A DNA stretch of 64,000 nucleotides, from positions 10,292,001-10,356,000 of the forward strand of contig NC_039483.1 of assembly GCF_003590095.1 (NCBI RefSeq), written 5' to 3'. The position numbers and the translations under genes were made by a program. This DNA comes from Trichoplusia ni (taxonomy: Eukaryota > Arthropoda > Insecta > Lepidoptera > Noctuidae). Position 1 is the first letter of the stretch, and every line of letters starts with the position of its first letter. Shown here piece by piece: positions 34,340-43,901 of this stretch. The notes below the pieces were generated by a model. That model saw only the letters and a program-made list of their open reading frames with translations. It made no database searches and was not told the DNA's origin.

Positions 34340-37143
34340 TCACTCTCTGCATTCAAAGGCCATCCAATCACCACCGCGTATCTTCACGTTCATGTTGTCA
34401 GTCGCCAATACTGGAGGAATAATCGTCTTGGCGCAAGGAGAAATCATGAAGTGCTTCATGATCTGGTACGTCATGATCTTCATCTCACACAGGGCAAATC
34501 TCGAACCTGAAAATATTTTTCAGACCTTACAGTATCTCTTATTGAAAATAATAGGATTGACTAGCTTCTTTCCAGGAAAAAAATGGCACTTGCTATAAAA
34601 CTTCTTTCCATTATCCCAAGTGACGGAAAAGTTTTGACAATTACCAAAAAAAAAAGTATTATTTAACTTCAGCCGGTCTGTTTAATTACATCGTATCTTA
34701 TGATCGAATGTCTAAAGAAAAATATTAATAGATTAATTTCAATAAGATATCGTACCTATACAATTTCTGGGCCCAACTCCAAAAGGCATGTAAGCGAACG
34801 GTGGTATCTTATGCTTGTTGTCATCGGAGAACCGCTCGGGGTCAAACTGCTCAGGATTCGGATAGTACGTGGGATCTCGGTGGACAGCAAAACTCGGTAT
34901 AGAAACAATTGATCCTTTCGGAACCTATAAAACAGTAACGTTTGTGAAATTATTTCTACCATATCCACTTAAATAGTTTTTTTGCTCGTCAAAACTTACA
35001 ATAAAATCTTTATCAGCGGTTTTGTTAGGTTTTCCAATGTTGTAGTCTTTGACACAAAGTCTATCCAAGTTGACTACTGGTGGCCACAATCTGAGCACCT
35101 CTGTAAATAAAGATTAAATTTTTACCACATTTTACTTTACATTTGTATCCCTAAGTATTCTATGCTTGTCATTTTAAGAAAATTAAATGAGATTTTTTTT
35201 CGGAACTGTGACTTCGATGTAGTCACAATACATAGTTTATTTACTGTTATATAATTCCAAAATGTTGTCCATTTGTAGGCGACTCTCGACATACGATGTG
35301 ATATTTCAATCTCATTAATACCTGTGATCACCATGTCTAGGTACACCATTTTCTGGATGGAATCGAAATCCAGTTTGCCGCCGTTCTTTGCGTCGGTCTC
35401 CATGATCTCTTGCACCAGTCTCTCCTGGATGTCCGGGTTGCGTCCCATTTCATACATCAGGAACGTCATCCCACTGGATATCGTCTCAAAACCAGCGATG
35501 AAGAACACCACGGCTTGAGCGACAAGATCTTTTTCAGACCACACTGAAATGTAAAGTTTCACTTATATCAATTATGGATATAATATTGTTGTAAACAGCA
35601 AGTTATTCACCTCGTGATTATTAGAAACAATTTCTGTCAATATTTGGAATTCAAAGCTCATATAATTTTGTTTCGTCTCTTGACTTTAATTAACGAGGAC
35701 ATGACTGATAATTTTAGTTTATTGCAAGTGTGTAATTAATGAACATAAATACCTTTATTGACTTGTTTTCGTCCAATCGAAGATTCTTCGACAGTAGCAA
35801 ATCCAACGCTTTCGTCAGACTTGGTATCCTCATGTGTAAGTTTACCTATAACACGGGGTTACATTGATTACTTTTTTGCATTTTGAATGATATTGTGTAT
35901 TTGCTATTTTTGTTCTGTAAATAATTTAATTAAAGTTATAATGTACCTTTGTTGGCTTCCACTAGCAGATGAATCAAATCAGGTCTAATGAAATTTTCCG
36001 CTTGACGATCTTTAATCGTGTGTGCAAAGATTTTTGAGAAAAAACGATCAGCCTTTGCAGAATCAAATTCAAATAACTGAAACATAACGAAGTTTTTAAA
36101 ACCAAACCTTTGCTTGCTGACAAATTTAAAACTTCGAGTCTGTTTTATTCACTTACCTTAGCGACGAATGGAAGACTTGAAGAAAGCATGAAGATAATAT
36201 TGTCACGTAGAGAAAAGGTAGATAACACTTTGCCGTTGGAGAAGAACTCATTGTTGGTATCGGTGTGGGAGTTTACCTTCAACCCAAAGGCACAAGTAGC
36301 GATGACGTCGTTAGCGTAACGCGCTGTCAGGTCTTTGCAGTTTATATCTATCTTGCTTGCTGAAATAATCATATATTATTTTAGTAAGTTGAATTTTCAT
36401 AATTACTAGTTTGTTTCTTTCTTTCAACTTTAAATCAAAAGCTTCATATCTTACTTTTAGAGTTTTTAACTTTTTCTTTAAGTGCCATTAGCATCTGGTC
36501 GCCGACCTCCACCATGAATGGCACCATCAAGCGAATCTTGGAGCTCGTGAAAGCTGGACTCAATGTTGATCTCATGTCCTTCCAATCCTGACCTGTATGA
36601 CGACAATATTAACTTTTATAAATGTATGTCCCTTGTCTCTCTTTTTTAATAATGAAGATTAGATTTAACTATATTTTATGACATTTGAGTACGCACTTAC
36701 CTGTTAACATTGCCACAGACCGCACGATGCCTATGTCAAAATCGGCGTTTGCTTTTCTACGATCTGGGAAATTGTCGAAATCTTTTACGGCGATTTTCTT
36801 CACAAGCTCCAAGTCACGAATTTCGACTACTGGTGAAAGTAATTCAAACCTGCCATAAAATCTGCAAAAGGATTATTTTAAAACCTTTAATCGACCGATT
36901 ATATAAATTACGTAACACCTTGAATTCAGTGTCATTACTTGCTTACCGTTCAGTAGAGAATTTGTTATACAATTCTATTAATAGTTCACTATTAGGTTTG
37001 ATACGCAAGAGAATCTTGGCCATGTTGCCAAAGAAGGGGACCGGAGTTACGTATTTTACACCATAGCGACGGAATCTGGAGGTCTGAAGAAGGTACTGCC
37101 CCAACAAGAGGCAAACCACAGCCCCCAAGAGATAGAAAATCAT
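34340..37143 (-). CDS. CYP9A: CYP9A-like cytochrome P450, gene C (10 coding exons, 526 aa)
   Basis: Exons: 37143-36947, 36861-36701, 36592-36455, 36359-36157, 36076-35947, 35845-35753, 35543-35322, 35100-35000, 34924-34756, 34506-34340; total 1581 nt, in frame. Anchor at residues 1-20, hinge TPVPFFGNM, C-helix WKDMR 123-127, I-helix AGFET 324-328, K-helix EVLR 382-385, FDPERF, haem loop FGVGPRNCIG with Cys 470. It is the most divergent of the minus-strand trio in exons 1, 2 and 5: exons 1, 5 and 6 are 3-6 nt shorter than in gene A, all in multiples of three. Exon 3 shares 74 nt with gene B without a mismatch, in contrast to the rest of the gene. The start is the ATG three nt after a TTACAG acceptor. 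Motifs are complete, so it should be a functional monooxygenase. Confidence 0.93.
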
Positions 37144-37188
37144 GATCTGTAACAACCCAACACTGATCACTATTATTGTTCCAGTTTC

Positions 37189-37229
37189 ACTGAGCTAGTG
37201 CAATTAATCACAATAAAAAGTTTTATATA
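37189..37229 (-). promoter_or_regulatory. Possible proximal promoter of gene C
   Basis: Minus-strand TATATAAAA (37229-37221) followed at an acceptable distance by TCAGT (37193-37189), an arthropod initiator match. Use of this start would give an unspliced leader of about 48 nt, which conflicts with the acceptor-like TTACAG next to the ATG. Either alternative starts exist or one signal is chance. Confidence 0.25.
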
Positions 37230-37652
37230 TTTTTTCCATTAAGTTTCGTTGCAAGATTATTTAAAGACGTCAGTTGCTCATGATAAAGTATTTCGTTATT
37301 AAATACGTAATATTATTGAGAATTATTTTAAATGTGATTGTTTTGAAATCCAATAAATAGAACATAGAGAAAAAGACACCTCTTATGATGGTTAAATTAT
37401 TTGGTTTAGCTTATTCAACGGCAGCGACGGTATAAAGTAAATTTCGCGCAACTAATTGTGTGTTATATACACAAATGTTATCTGTGCAGTAGTGAGATTA
37501 CCCTTAGCTATATACTGTTTAGATTTAGGTATTTAAGTAAAATGCTGACACATCGTGATCGTTCGTACGTAGATCTAGAAACGCGGTGGTTGCGTGGAGG
37601 AAAAGATTTTAATTTATTTTTGTTCATTTATTTTTATATCTATTACTGTAGA

Positions 37653-37932
37653 GAGGAGCTTGTGGCTAAGCTATAACTTCATAAGTGGCTGATCATTTTT
37701 TCTCCGTATTTCGAAACCCACGTTAAATTGTTTGGCCCGGCTGTTATTCATACATCTTTGACAGTCGTTACAGGTAGTCAAAAGCTAGAAAGTCTGACAA
37801 CCAGTCTGACTAAAAGGGTATCGTTTCCCAGGTAACTGGATTGAGGAGGTCAGATAGGCCGTCGCTCCTTTTTAAACGGTAAGACTGGAAGCTGACCCCA
37901 ACTTGGGAAAAGGCTAGGATGGTGATGATTAC
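37653..37932 (+). repeat. Interspersed repeat, copy 2
   Basis: Same family as 24668-24883, with the same landmarks and a tail of 'ggctaggatggtgatgatta'. It lies between gene C and the P450 fragment. Confidence 0.65.
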
Positions 37933-38280
37933 AGAAAAACATTTTTTCCCTTGTAGGGTAAAAAGCTAATGTAATTAACTAAATACATTAGCTTAATTTA
38001 TTTGTTTTGTTATGCTTTTGTCGAGTCCAGCTGACTCGGCGAATTCACTTTCACCTTCACAGGTGCTATGTTACAATTTATCGTGACTAATTAAATTATG
38101 TCTTTCACTCTTTATAATTATATCAGAACAATGAATTGTTGTTTGTTTTATCGCTGTACGTAATGATCTTGAAATGGATGTGGGCATTTAAAGGTTAAAC
38201 ATACGAGTACACTAATATAATGTACAGTACACAACATTCAATCATTCATCAATTTTATAAGCTTTTAGTGTGTACACACT

Positions 38281-38774
38281 ACGGTGTGAGCGTCTACCTT
38301 AAAGAAAAAGTCACAAGTGGCGATCATGTCGTTAGCGCTACGCGATGTTAGGTCTTCGGCGTTTATTTTAGTTTTGCTGGCTGAAATAGTTGCATCCATA
38401 GTAAGCATGAGCAATATTTTTCAGTAATACATCCTACATCTTTTGCAGTAATATCTTATTTTCTTCTTTTCTTGTGGTTGCTTTTTGTTTCTGGTTTGTT
38501 TTATTAAGTGCCTTTATCATCTGATCGCCCACTTCAACCATGAATGGCACCATCAAGCGAATCTTGGAGCTCGTGAAAGCTGGACTCAATGTTGATCTCA
38601 TGTCCTTCCAATCCTGACCTGTATGGCAGCCATGAAGGTTGTAGTATAAAAAGTTTATTTGTGATGAAAATTTAAGTAGGTATTTAAACTACCATTTATA
38701 GCTATATCAACATTTTTGAATATTTCTAAATGGTCTGGAAATTTCTCAACGTCTTTAACACCAGTTTTCTTTAC
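38281..38774 (-). pseudogene. Truncated CYP9A-like P450 (parts of exons 2, 3 and 4)
   Basis: Minus-strand pieces: 38774-38693 encodes the second half of exon 2 (KDVEKFPDH); 38617-38480 corresponds to exon 3, intact at WKDMRST and beyond; 38377-38281 corresponds to the first half of exon 4 (KINAEDLTSRSAND), ending after AHT where homology stops. Donors and acceptors between pieces are still visible, so it arose by DNA duplication, not retroposition. Exon 1, the start of exon 2, and everything after mid-exon 4 (I-helix, ExxR, haem loop) are absent. Exons 2 and 4 are closest to gene C, but exon 3 carries a 96-nt tract identical to gene B. Confidence 0.9.
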
Positions 38775-38799
38775 TGAAAACTCTTACTTTGTCAATGTA

Positions 38800-39855
38800 A
38801 GTAAATCGCTTGAAAATTTAAATAACAAAATGACAGAATGTCGAAAATACACTTTATCTGGACAGTGACGCCATACTTCTTTACTGCCGCCTTTTAGTTG
38901 GCGTTGCTTTGCTTAAGCCACGCCTCCTTGTTTCTGTTAACATTGTTAGATATCGCTATCTCTTTTCGCTACACTCTATGGAGGAGCATTGCTACTTTTT
39001 TATCTTATCTTAATTAAGGATATTTGAAAGACAAAGTCATTATGATGATCATAATATTATTTCTGTTACTAACTAAATAAATAGAAAATTCTTGTTTCTC
39101 TATCAAGCTGCTTACAGTATAGTGCCTACTATTTCGCTTCCAGTTAATTAATCTCTTGTATTTGTTAATAATTCAGATTTACTTTTCTGGCTTTTACTGT
39201 CAAACTGTTGATTGAAATCACATTTTCATGACTGGTCTTGCGTAATAGCGAAATTGCCCGATGCAAATAACGTTGAATTTTGGTGACACAATCTACATAC
39301 ATTTTGAAAATGGCGTCCGTATATAATAGCAACAAAAGCGTATCACCATGAAGTTTCAGTCGAGCGAAAATAAATGTATACTTTTGAATATCTACACATA
39401 TTGTCAATAAAAACACGCGATACCATTGGTTGCTTGCAATAAATCAACTTGCAATTTAGCGTGACGAAATTAATTGCGTAGACAACCAAATCAGGATTAT
39501 AAAGGATCACTAATCAAGATTATAGTTGAGGCCTGTTGAGGTGTATCAAAACAAATTGAAACTATTGAAAGTAAGCGTGACTTATGAAAAAAATACTGAT
39601 AGAATTATTTTGTAATGTATAAGTTTTAACGAATAAACGATTATGAATGTTTACCTGTTTTTTACAAATACTTAGTCTCGTATCAAAACATATGTTGATA
39701 ATATAATTATAAAGAAAAATGTTGCATGAAAGCGGTATATGATCAAAGTAATAGTATTTGCATAAAATGTTGCATGAAAGTTAAATGTTTATCAAATTAG
39801 TAGTGTAATGTAGTAATGCCTGTATTTCTTAATTCCTGTGCTTTTATTTCAAATT
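38800..39855. other. Intergenic, nothing recognised
   Basis: AT-rich; no supported ORF. Some remnants of gene C 5' flank would be expected if the duplication had been larger, but I could not identify any. Confidence 0.4.
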
Positions 39856-40076
39856 CATCATCATCATCCTAGCCTTTTCCCAACTAAGTTGGGTTCGGTT
39901 TCCACTCTAACTGGATTCAGCTAAGTACCAGTGTTTTACAAGGAGCGACTGCCCATCTGACCACCTGAACCCAGTTACCTGGCCAACCCGATACCAATAA
40001 GTTAGACTGGTTGTCAGGCTTTCTAGCTTCTGTAATGACTGTCGAAGATTAGTCATTAAGAAATCTGTACCAACAG
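39856..40076 (-). repeat. Interspersed repeat, copy 3 (inverted)
   Basis: Reverse complement of the 37653-37932 family ('catcatcatcctagcc' head, 'gactggttgtcaggctttctagct'). It is cut off by the foldback element that begins at 40083, which appears to have inserted into or beside it. Confidence 0.65.
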
Positions 40077-40082
40077 TCGCAG

Positions 40083-41598
40083 GTACAGTCAGCGCCAAAA
40101 GTCGATGAACAGAATCAACTTTACAAAACAACTGTTCACAATAAAATGCCATAAGTTATAGTCGCAACTGGGAAACAAAATAGAGTGTACAACAGAAAAT
40201 TTACAAAAGTCGTTAAACACGAGTATTTCAAAAGTATCTGTGCACTAGTATTCCTAATGTCGCTGAACATCATTCTATCAAAAGTCACTAAACAGCAGAA
40301 AAAACAAAATTAGGCTAACAAAGTATATTTTTAATGTTGCCGTGACTGTGTTAATGTACCTACTTTTGACGCTTATGTTGTTGAGCTACTTTTGGGACAG
40401 TGCTTGCTGTGTCTATATCAATACAATTTATAACTTTAAAAATGCTGGACCGATTTTGATACAATTTGAATGGAGTGACATTTAAAAACATGGATATTTA
40501 GAATTTTTTAATCCATTGAAATGAAACTACTTTTACGGATTTTACCGCGGTTTAATTTTAGATTTTAGTTCCCGACGTTTCGACACCTTTGCAAGTATCA
40601 TGGTTACGGGCAGACTGAGATGGTGTTTGTCTTGACAGAAGATTTTGCTCTTTCTACCTTCATATTTTAATTAATTATTTGTTGTCCGACACTGTGTCTT
40701 GATGTCTAGCAGCGCTGCTCTTGGGTTTGGCCTTGAGTTTATTTATTATTGGGTCCCAAGTAGGTGATATCTTCCAGCCATCTTCTCTATTGAAATTAGG
40801 GTGTTTAGGGCAATTAAGGCTTGTATTCTCGCTAGTGACCTTGTGCATTTGGACGAGTGCGGAGGTGACATTCTGAATTATTTTGTCGCAGCCGCATTCA
40901 CGGAGATGTTCCAGCGAAGCCAGCAGACAGCGGAGAGAGGGCGTTGCTAAGGGCGCTCCGTCTTTTATAGGACTGCTAGTCAAATCCCAGGTTCGAAAGA
41001 GGTTTCACTAAGGATCTTGAAGGAGGTTTCACTTTGAGAAGAAGGTTTCGTTAACAATATCTAAAATATTTTCATTTGAATTATTACTTAAAGTAATAAA
41101 TGAAATAATAAATTTAATTTAAAATATATTTTTTTTATATTATTTTAATATTAAACAAAAAAATAATGGATTAAAAATTCTAAATATCCATGTTTTTAAA
41201 TGTCACTCCATTCAAATTGTATCAAAATCGGTCCAGCATTTTTAAAGTTATAAATTGTATTGATATAGATACAGCAAGCACTGTCCCAAAAGTAGCTCAA
41301 CAACATAAGCGTCAAAAGTAGGTACATTAACACAGTCACGGCAACATTAAAAATATACTTTGTTAGCCTAATTTTATTTTTTCTGCTGTTTAGTGACTTT
41401 TGATAGAATGATGTTCAGCGACATTAGGAATACTAGTGCACAGATACTTTTGAAATACTCGTGTTTAGCGACTTTTGTAAATTTTCTGGTGTACATTCTA
41501 TTTTGTTTCCCAGTTGCGACTATAACTTATGGCATTTTATTGTGAACAGCTGTTTTGTAAAGTTGATTCTGTTCATCGACTTTTGGCGCTGACTGTAC
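40083..41598. mobile_element. Foldback DNA transposon with 435-bp terminal inverted repeats
   Basis: The left arm 40083-40517 and right arm 41165-41598 are reverse complements with only about six substitutions and one indel. The termini read GTACAGTCAGCGCC inwards on both sides. The element is flanked by the direct repeat TCGCAG (40077-40082 and 41599-41604), a 6-bp target-site duplication. The arms carry several variants of a subterminal motif (AAAAGTCG followed by 'tgAACA' or similar), reminiscent of transposase-binding repeats. The 647-bp centre contains a block starting 'accgcggtttaattttaga ... cgacgtttcgacacc', which looks like part of another repeat, and a 102-codon minus-strand ORF (40675-40983) of unknown function. 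No transposase is present, so it is non-autonomous. A 6-bp duplication with long inverted repeats recalls Polinton-type elements, but the terminal bases do not settle the class. Confidence 0.88.
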
Positions 41599-41984
41599 TC
41601 GCAGTGGAGTGGGTACGTAGATATCTCTAATTATGTCTACTTTTAATGAGTAAACATGTTTATTGTCTGCATTAAGTACTTATGACTTATTTACTTGCTG
41701 ATTATTATTCACGTTTAATACAATAGATACGATAAATATCTTAAAACAACATTTGAGTCTTTTGCTTGTTCATCGTGATCATGCCTCTTTAAATAATGTT
41801 AATATTTTTTTTAGATAATCCCGTATAAGCTATGTAAACTTGCTAATTAGCTGCTGCTTTTTCAGTGTTTTTGCCGCTCATGAGTCCTTTGAAGTAACTG
41901 CTCAGGTGTGTGGGTTTTCACACAATGTTTTCCTTCGCCTTTTTTGGCAAATGATAATTTCTTTATAATACGCACATATATCAG

Positions 41985-42047
41985 TGCACTTGGAGAGGCC
42001 TATGTCCAGCAGTGGACTGCGATAGGCTGATGATGATGATGATGATA
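41985..42047 (+). repeat. LINE/SINE tail with (GATGAT)n
   Basis: 'ggcctatgtccagcagtgg ... gctgatgatgatgatgatga' is a tail sequence I recognise as common in moth genomes. A degenerate relative occurs near 48785-48835 in intron 2 of gene D. Only the 3' end is present. Confidence 0.6.
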
Positions 42048-42899
42048 ACGCACATATGTACATTCAAAAGACTTGGTGCATTTATTCAAACCTGCAACCT
42101 TTGACTTGAGCCGATAGGCTGATAGACTACGTGCAGCCACCGATCTAGCTTGCGTGGCAATATATTTCGAGTTTCACTTCCTGGGCCATCCTCTCCCAAC
42201 CATTTACTTGTACTTATTGAGTCCTGTTGCTTTCGACCTCAATACAAAATACAAGACAAAATCTTTGCAGCTTGATCATCATTTTATTCGGATCGGGATA
42301 TAAGTGTGAATATGCTCTACTTCACATATTTGTAGAATATTTACTCGTGCGCATTGTTGCGTCCTTTCATTCAAGAGGCCAATAACAATTTCCATTCATG
42401 TGATTATGTACTGTGCTGTGTCATGTTTCATAATATTTGTTATCTGCACTTATTTTTTCATAATAGGTACAAATAAACTCTTCAGGACTGACATACTTAT
42501 GTATTTATTATTTAATTTTCAGTAAAAGTTTAAGCCCCTCTTACGCCTAATCTAACGCTTTCGATAGACTGACCTAAAGATTAATTCCCATTTTCACATA
42601 AGTTTTACTACTGTAAAAAAAATGCCTTAATAAAACTATCATAGCTCTATGCCACATGCCTCCCCGGCTACTACATTAGGTCCTGCTATATTTAATAAAA
42701 GAAAGTATTTAGAAAATAAAAACGTAGTTTATATTTTGAGAGAATTTAAAACATTAGACACAGACAGTCAGATTGTCAAAAACTATAAAAAGTAAATAAG
42801 TACTAAAATAAGGTTCAATATTTTCATATTTCAACACTCTCACCAAATTTGAACCCTTTTGACTTAAATACACAGTAGAATATAAACAGAAATCTGAAC

Positions 42900-43622
42900 T
42901 CATAAAACATAACTGGAATCTGTGTTCCCGTCGGGCTTCTGTTCCTTTTTCTTATTTGGGCAATATTTACTTACGTGCCCGTACTTATTGCACACATAGC
43001 ACCTTGGACCTTTACCAATTTTAACTTGAGCTTGTTTGACACGCTGATTTCCCTTGCTTTTCACATATAAAGCACTAGACTCAGAGTTTCTCACATCTTG
43101 CAGAAGCTTTGTCTTCACTGAATCAGCCGTTATAGTCACACCGGAGCTTTCAAGTGCCATAATCATTGGTTGATACATTTCTGGTAGACCAGCCAGTAAT
43201 AAGGTCCCAAGCCATTCATCATTAACTTCGAAACCTATGTTCCTTAGCTTATGAGCAGTGGTCATAATCTTGTTAACATAATCTTCAATGTTCAGACAAT
43301 TTTCAAGCGATGTATTAATCAGATCTCTCAACAGACCAACTCGGCGTGTTAATCCTTTGTCATCGAAAGCTTGGGCTAAGTTATCCCAGACTTTTTTTGC
43401 TGTTTTGGCTTCTTGAATGTGTACATAGTTGGTGGGATGTACTAACAGGATAATTTTTGACTTCGCTTTTGTATCGAGTTTGGGATCAAAGCTGTCTGTT
43501 GCGGTGACACAGCACCACAATTCCTCATGTTCAAGGTAGGTTTGCATTGCAAACCGCCACGTAGGATAGTTTTCTCTTCCTGTTAGCTTTTCAATCAGTG
43601 CCATCGTATTATTCGACGCCAT
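42900..43622 (-). CDS. gag: Copia-type gag polyprotein (240 aa, no pol)
   Basis: Intact ORF from ATG at 43622 to TGA at 42900. The N-terminal two thirds follow the Ty1/copia gag (UBN2-like) layout: LTGRENYPTWRFAM near residue 13, then AKKVWDNL and a LLAGLPEMYQPMI block. A CCHC zinc knuckle, CYVCNKYGHVSKYC, lies near residues 208-221 and should bind RNA. Full-length copia proteins continue from here into the protease with a conserved 'VLDSGA' motif. This one stops directly after SSYVL, so the truncation point falls at the start of the protease active site. The protein should form virus-like particles that package RNA; whether it is expressed is unknown. Confidence 0.92.
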   Translation of the reverse strand: MASNNTMALIEKLTGRENYPTWRFAMQTYLEHEELWCCVTATDSFDPKLDTKAKSKIILLVHPTNYVHIQEAKTAKKVWDNLAQAFDDKGLTRRVGLLRDLINTSLENCLNIEDYVNKIMTTAHKLRNIGFEVNDEWLGTLLLAGLPEMYQPMIMALESSGVTITADSVKTKLLQDVRNSESSALYVKSKGNQRVKQAQVKIGKGPRCYVCNKYGHVSKYCPNKKKEQKPDGNTDSSYVL

Positions 43623-43729
43623 TTTTGCTAATGAAGAATATTGAAAACGCGTGCCGAGTTTTGATGTAATATACGGAACTACACCGTTTTTATACTTTTT
43701 ACTTCACTTTTACGCAATGTACAGGTGGT

Positions 43730-43743
43730 CTGGGCCCATAACC
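43730..43743 (-). other. Primer-binding site of mini-copia element
   Basis: Minus-strand GGTTATGGGCCCAG abuts the 5' LTR with no spacer and is complementary to the internal half-molecule of initiator tRNA-Met used by copia. Confidence 0.85.
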
Positions 43744-43901
43744 TGTTATATTTAATAAAAGAAAGTATTTAGAAAATAAAAACGTAGTTTATATTTTGAG
43801 AGAATTTAAAACATAAGACACAGACAGTCAGATTGTCAAAAACTATAAAAAGTAAATAAGTACTAAAATAAGGTTCAATATTTTCATATTTCAACAGGTC
43901 C

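Larger units (their letters stand above)
42684..43896 (-). mobile_element. Complete gag-only mini Ty1/copia LTR element
   Basis: Two 153-bp direct LTRs (42684-42836 and 43744-43896), each TG..CA, differ at only two positions. The element is flanked by the 5-bp target duplication GGTCC (42679-42683 and 43897-43901). Oriented on the minus strand, the 5' LTR (right copy) is followed at once by GGTTATGGGCCCAG, complementary to the anticodon-arm half of initiator tRNA-Met, the copia-type primer site. A purine-rich GGTGAGAG precedes the 3' LTR. The 907-bp interior encodes only a gag protein; protease, integrase and reverse transcriptase are absent. It must be mobilised in trans. The two LTR differences indicate a recent insertion. 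Confidence 0.93.

Noticed and set aside
36710..37066. 118-codon plus-strand ORF
   Set aside because: Antisense to exons 1 and 2 of gene C.
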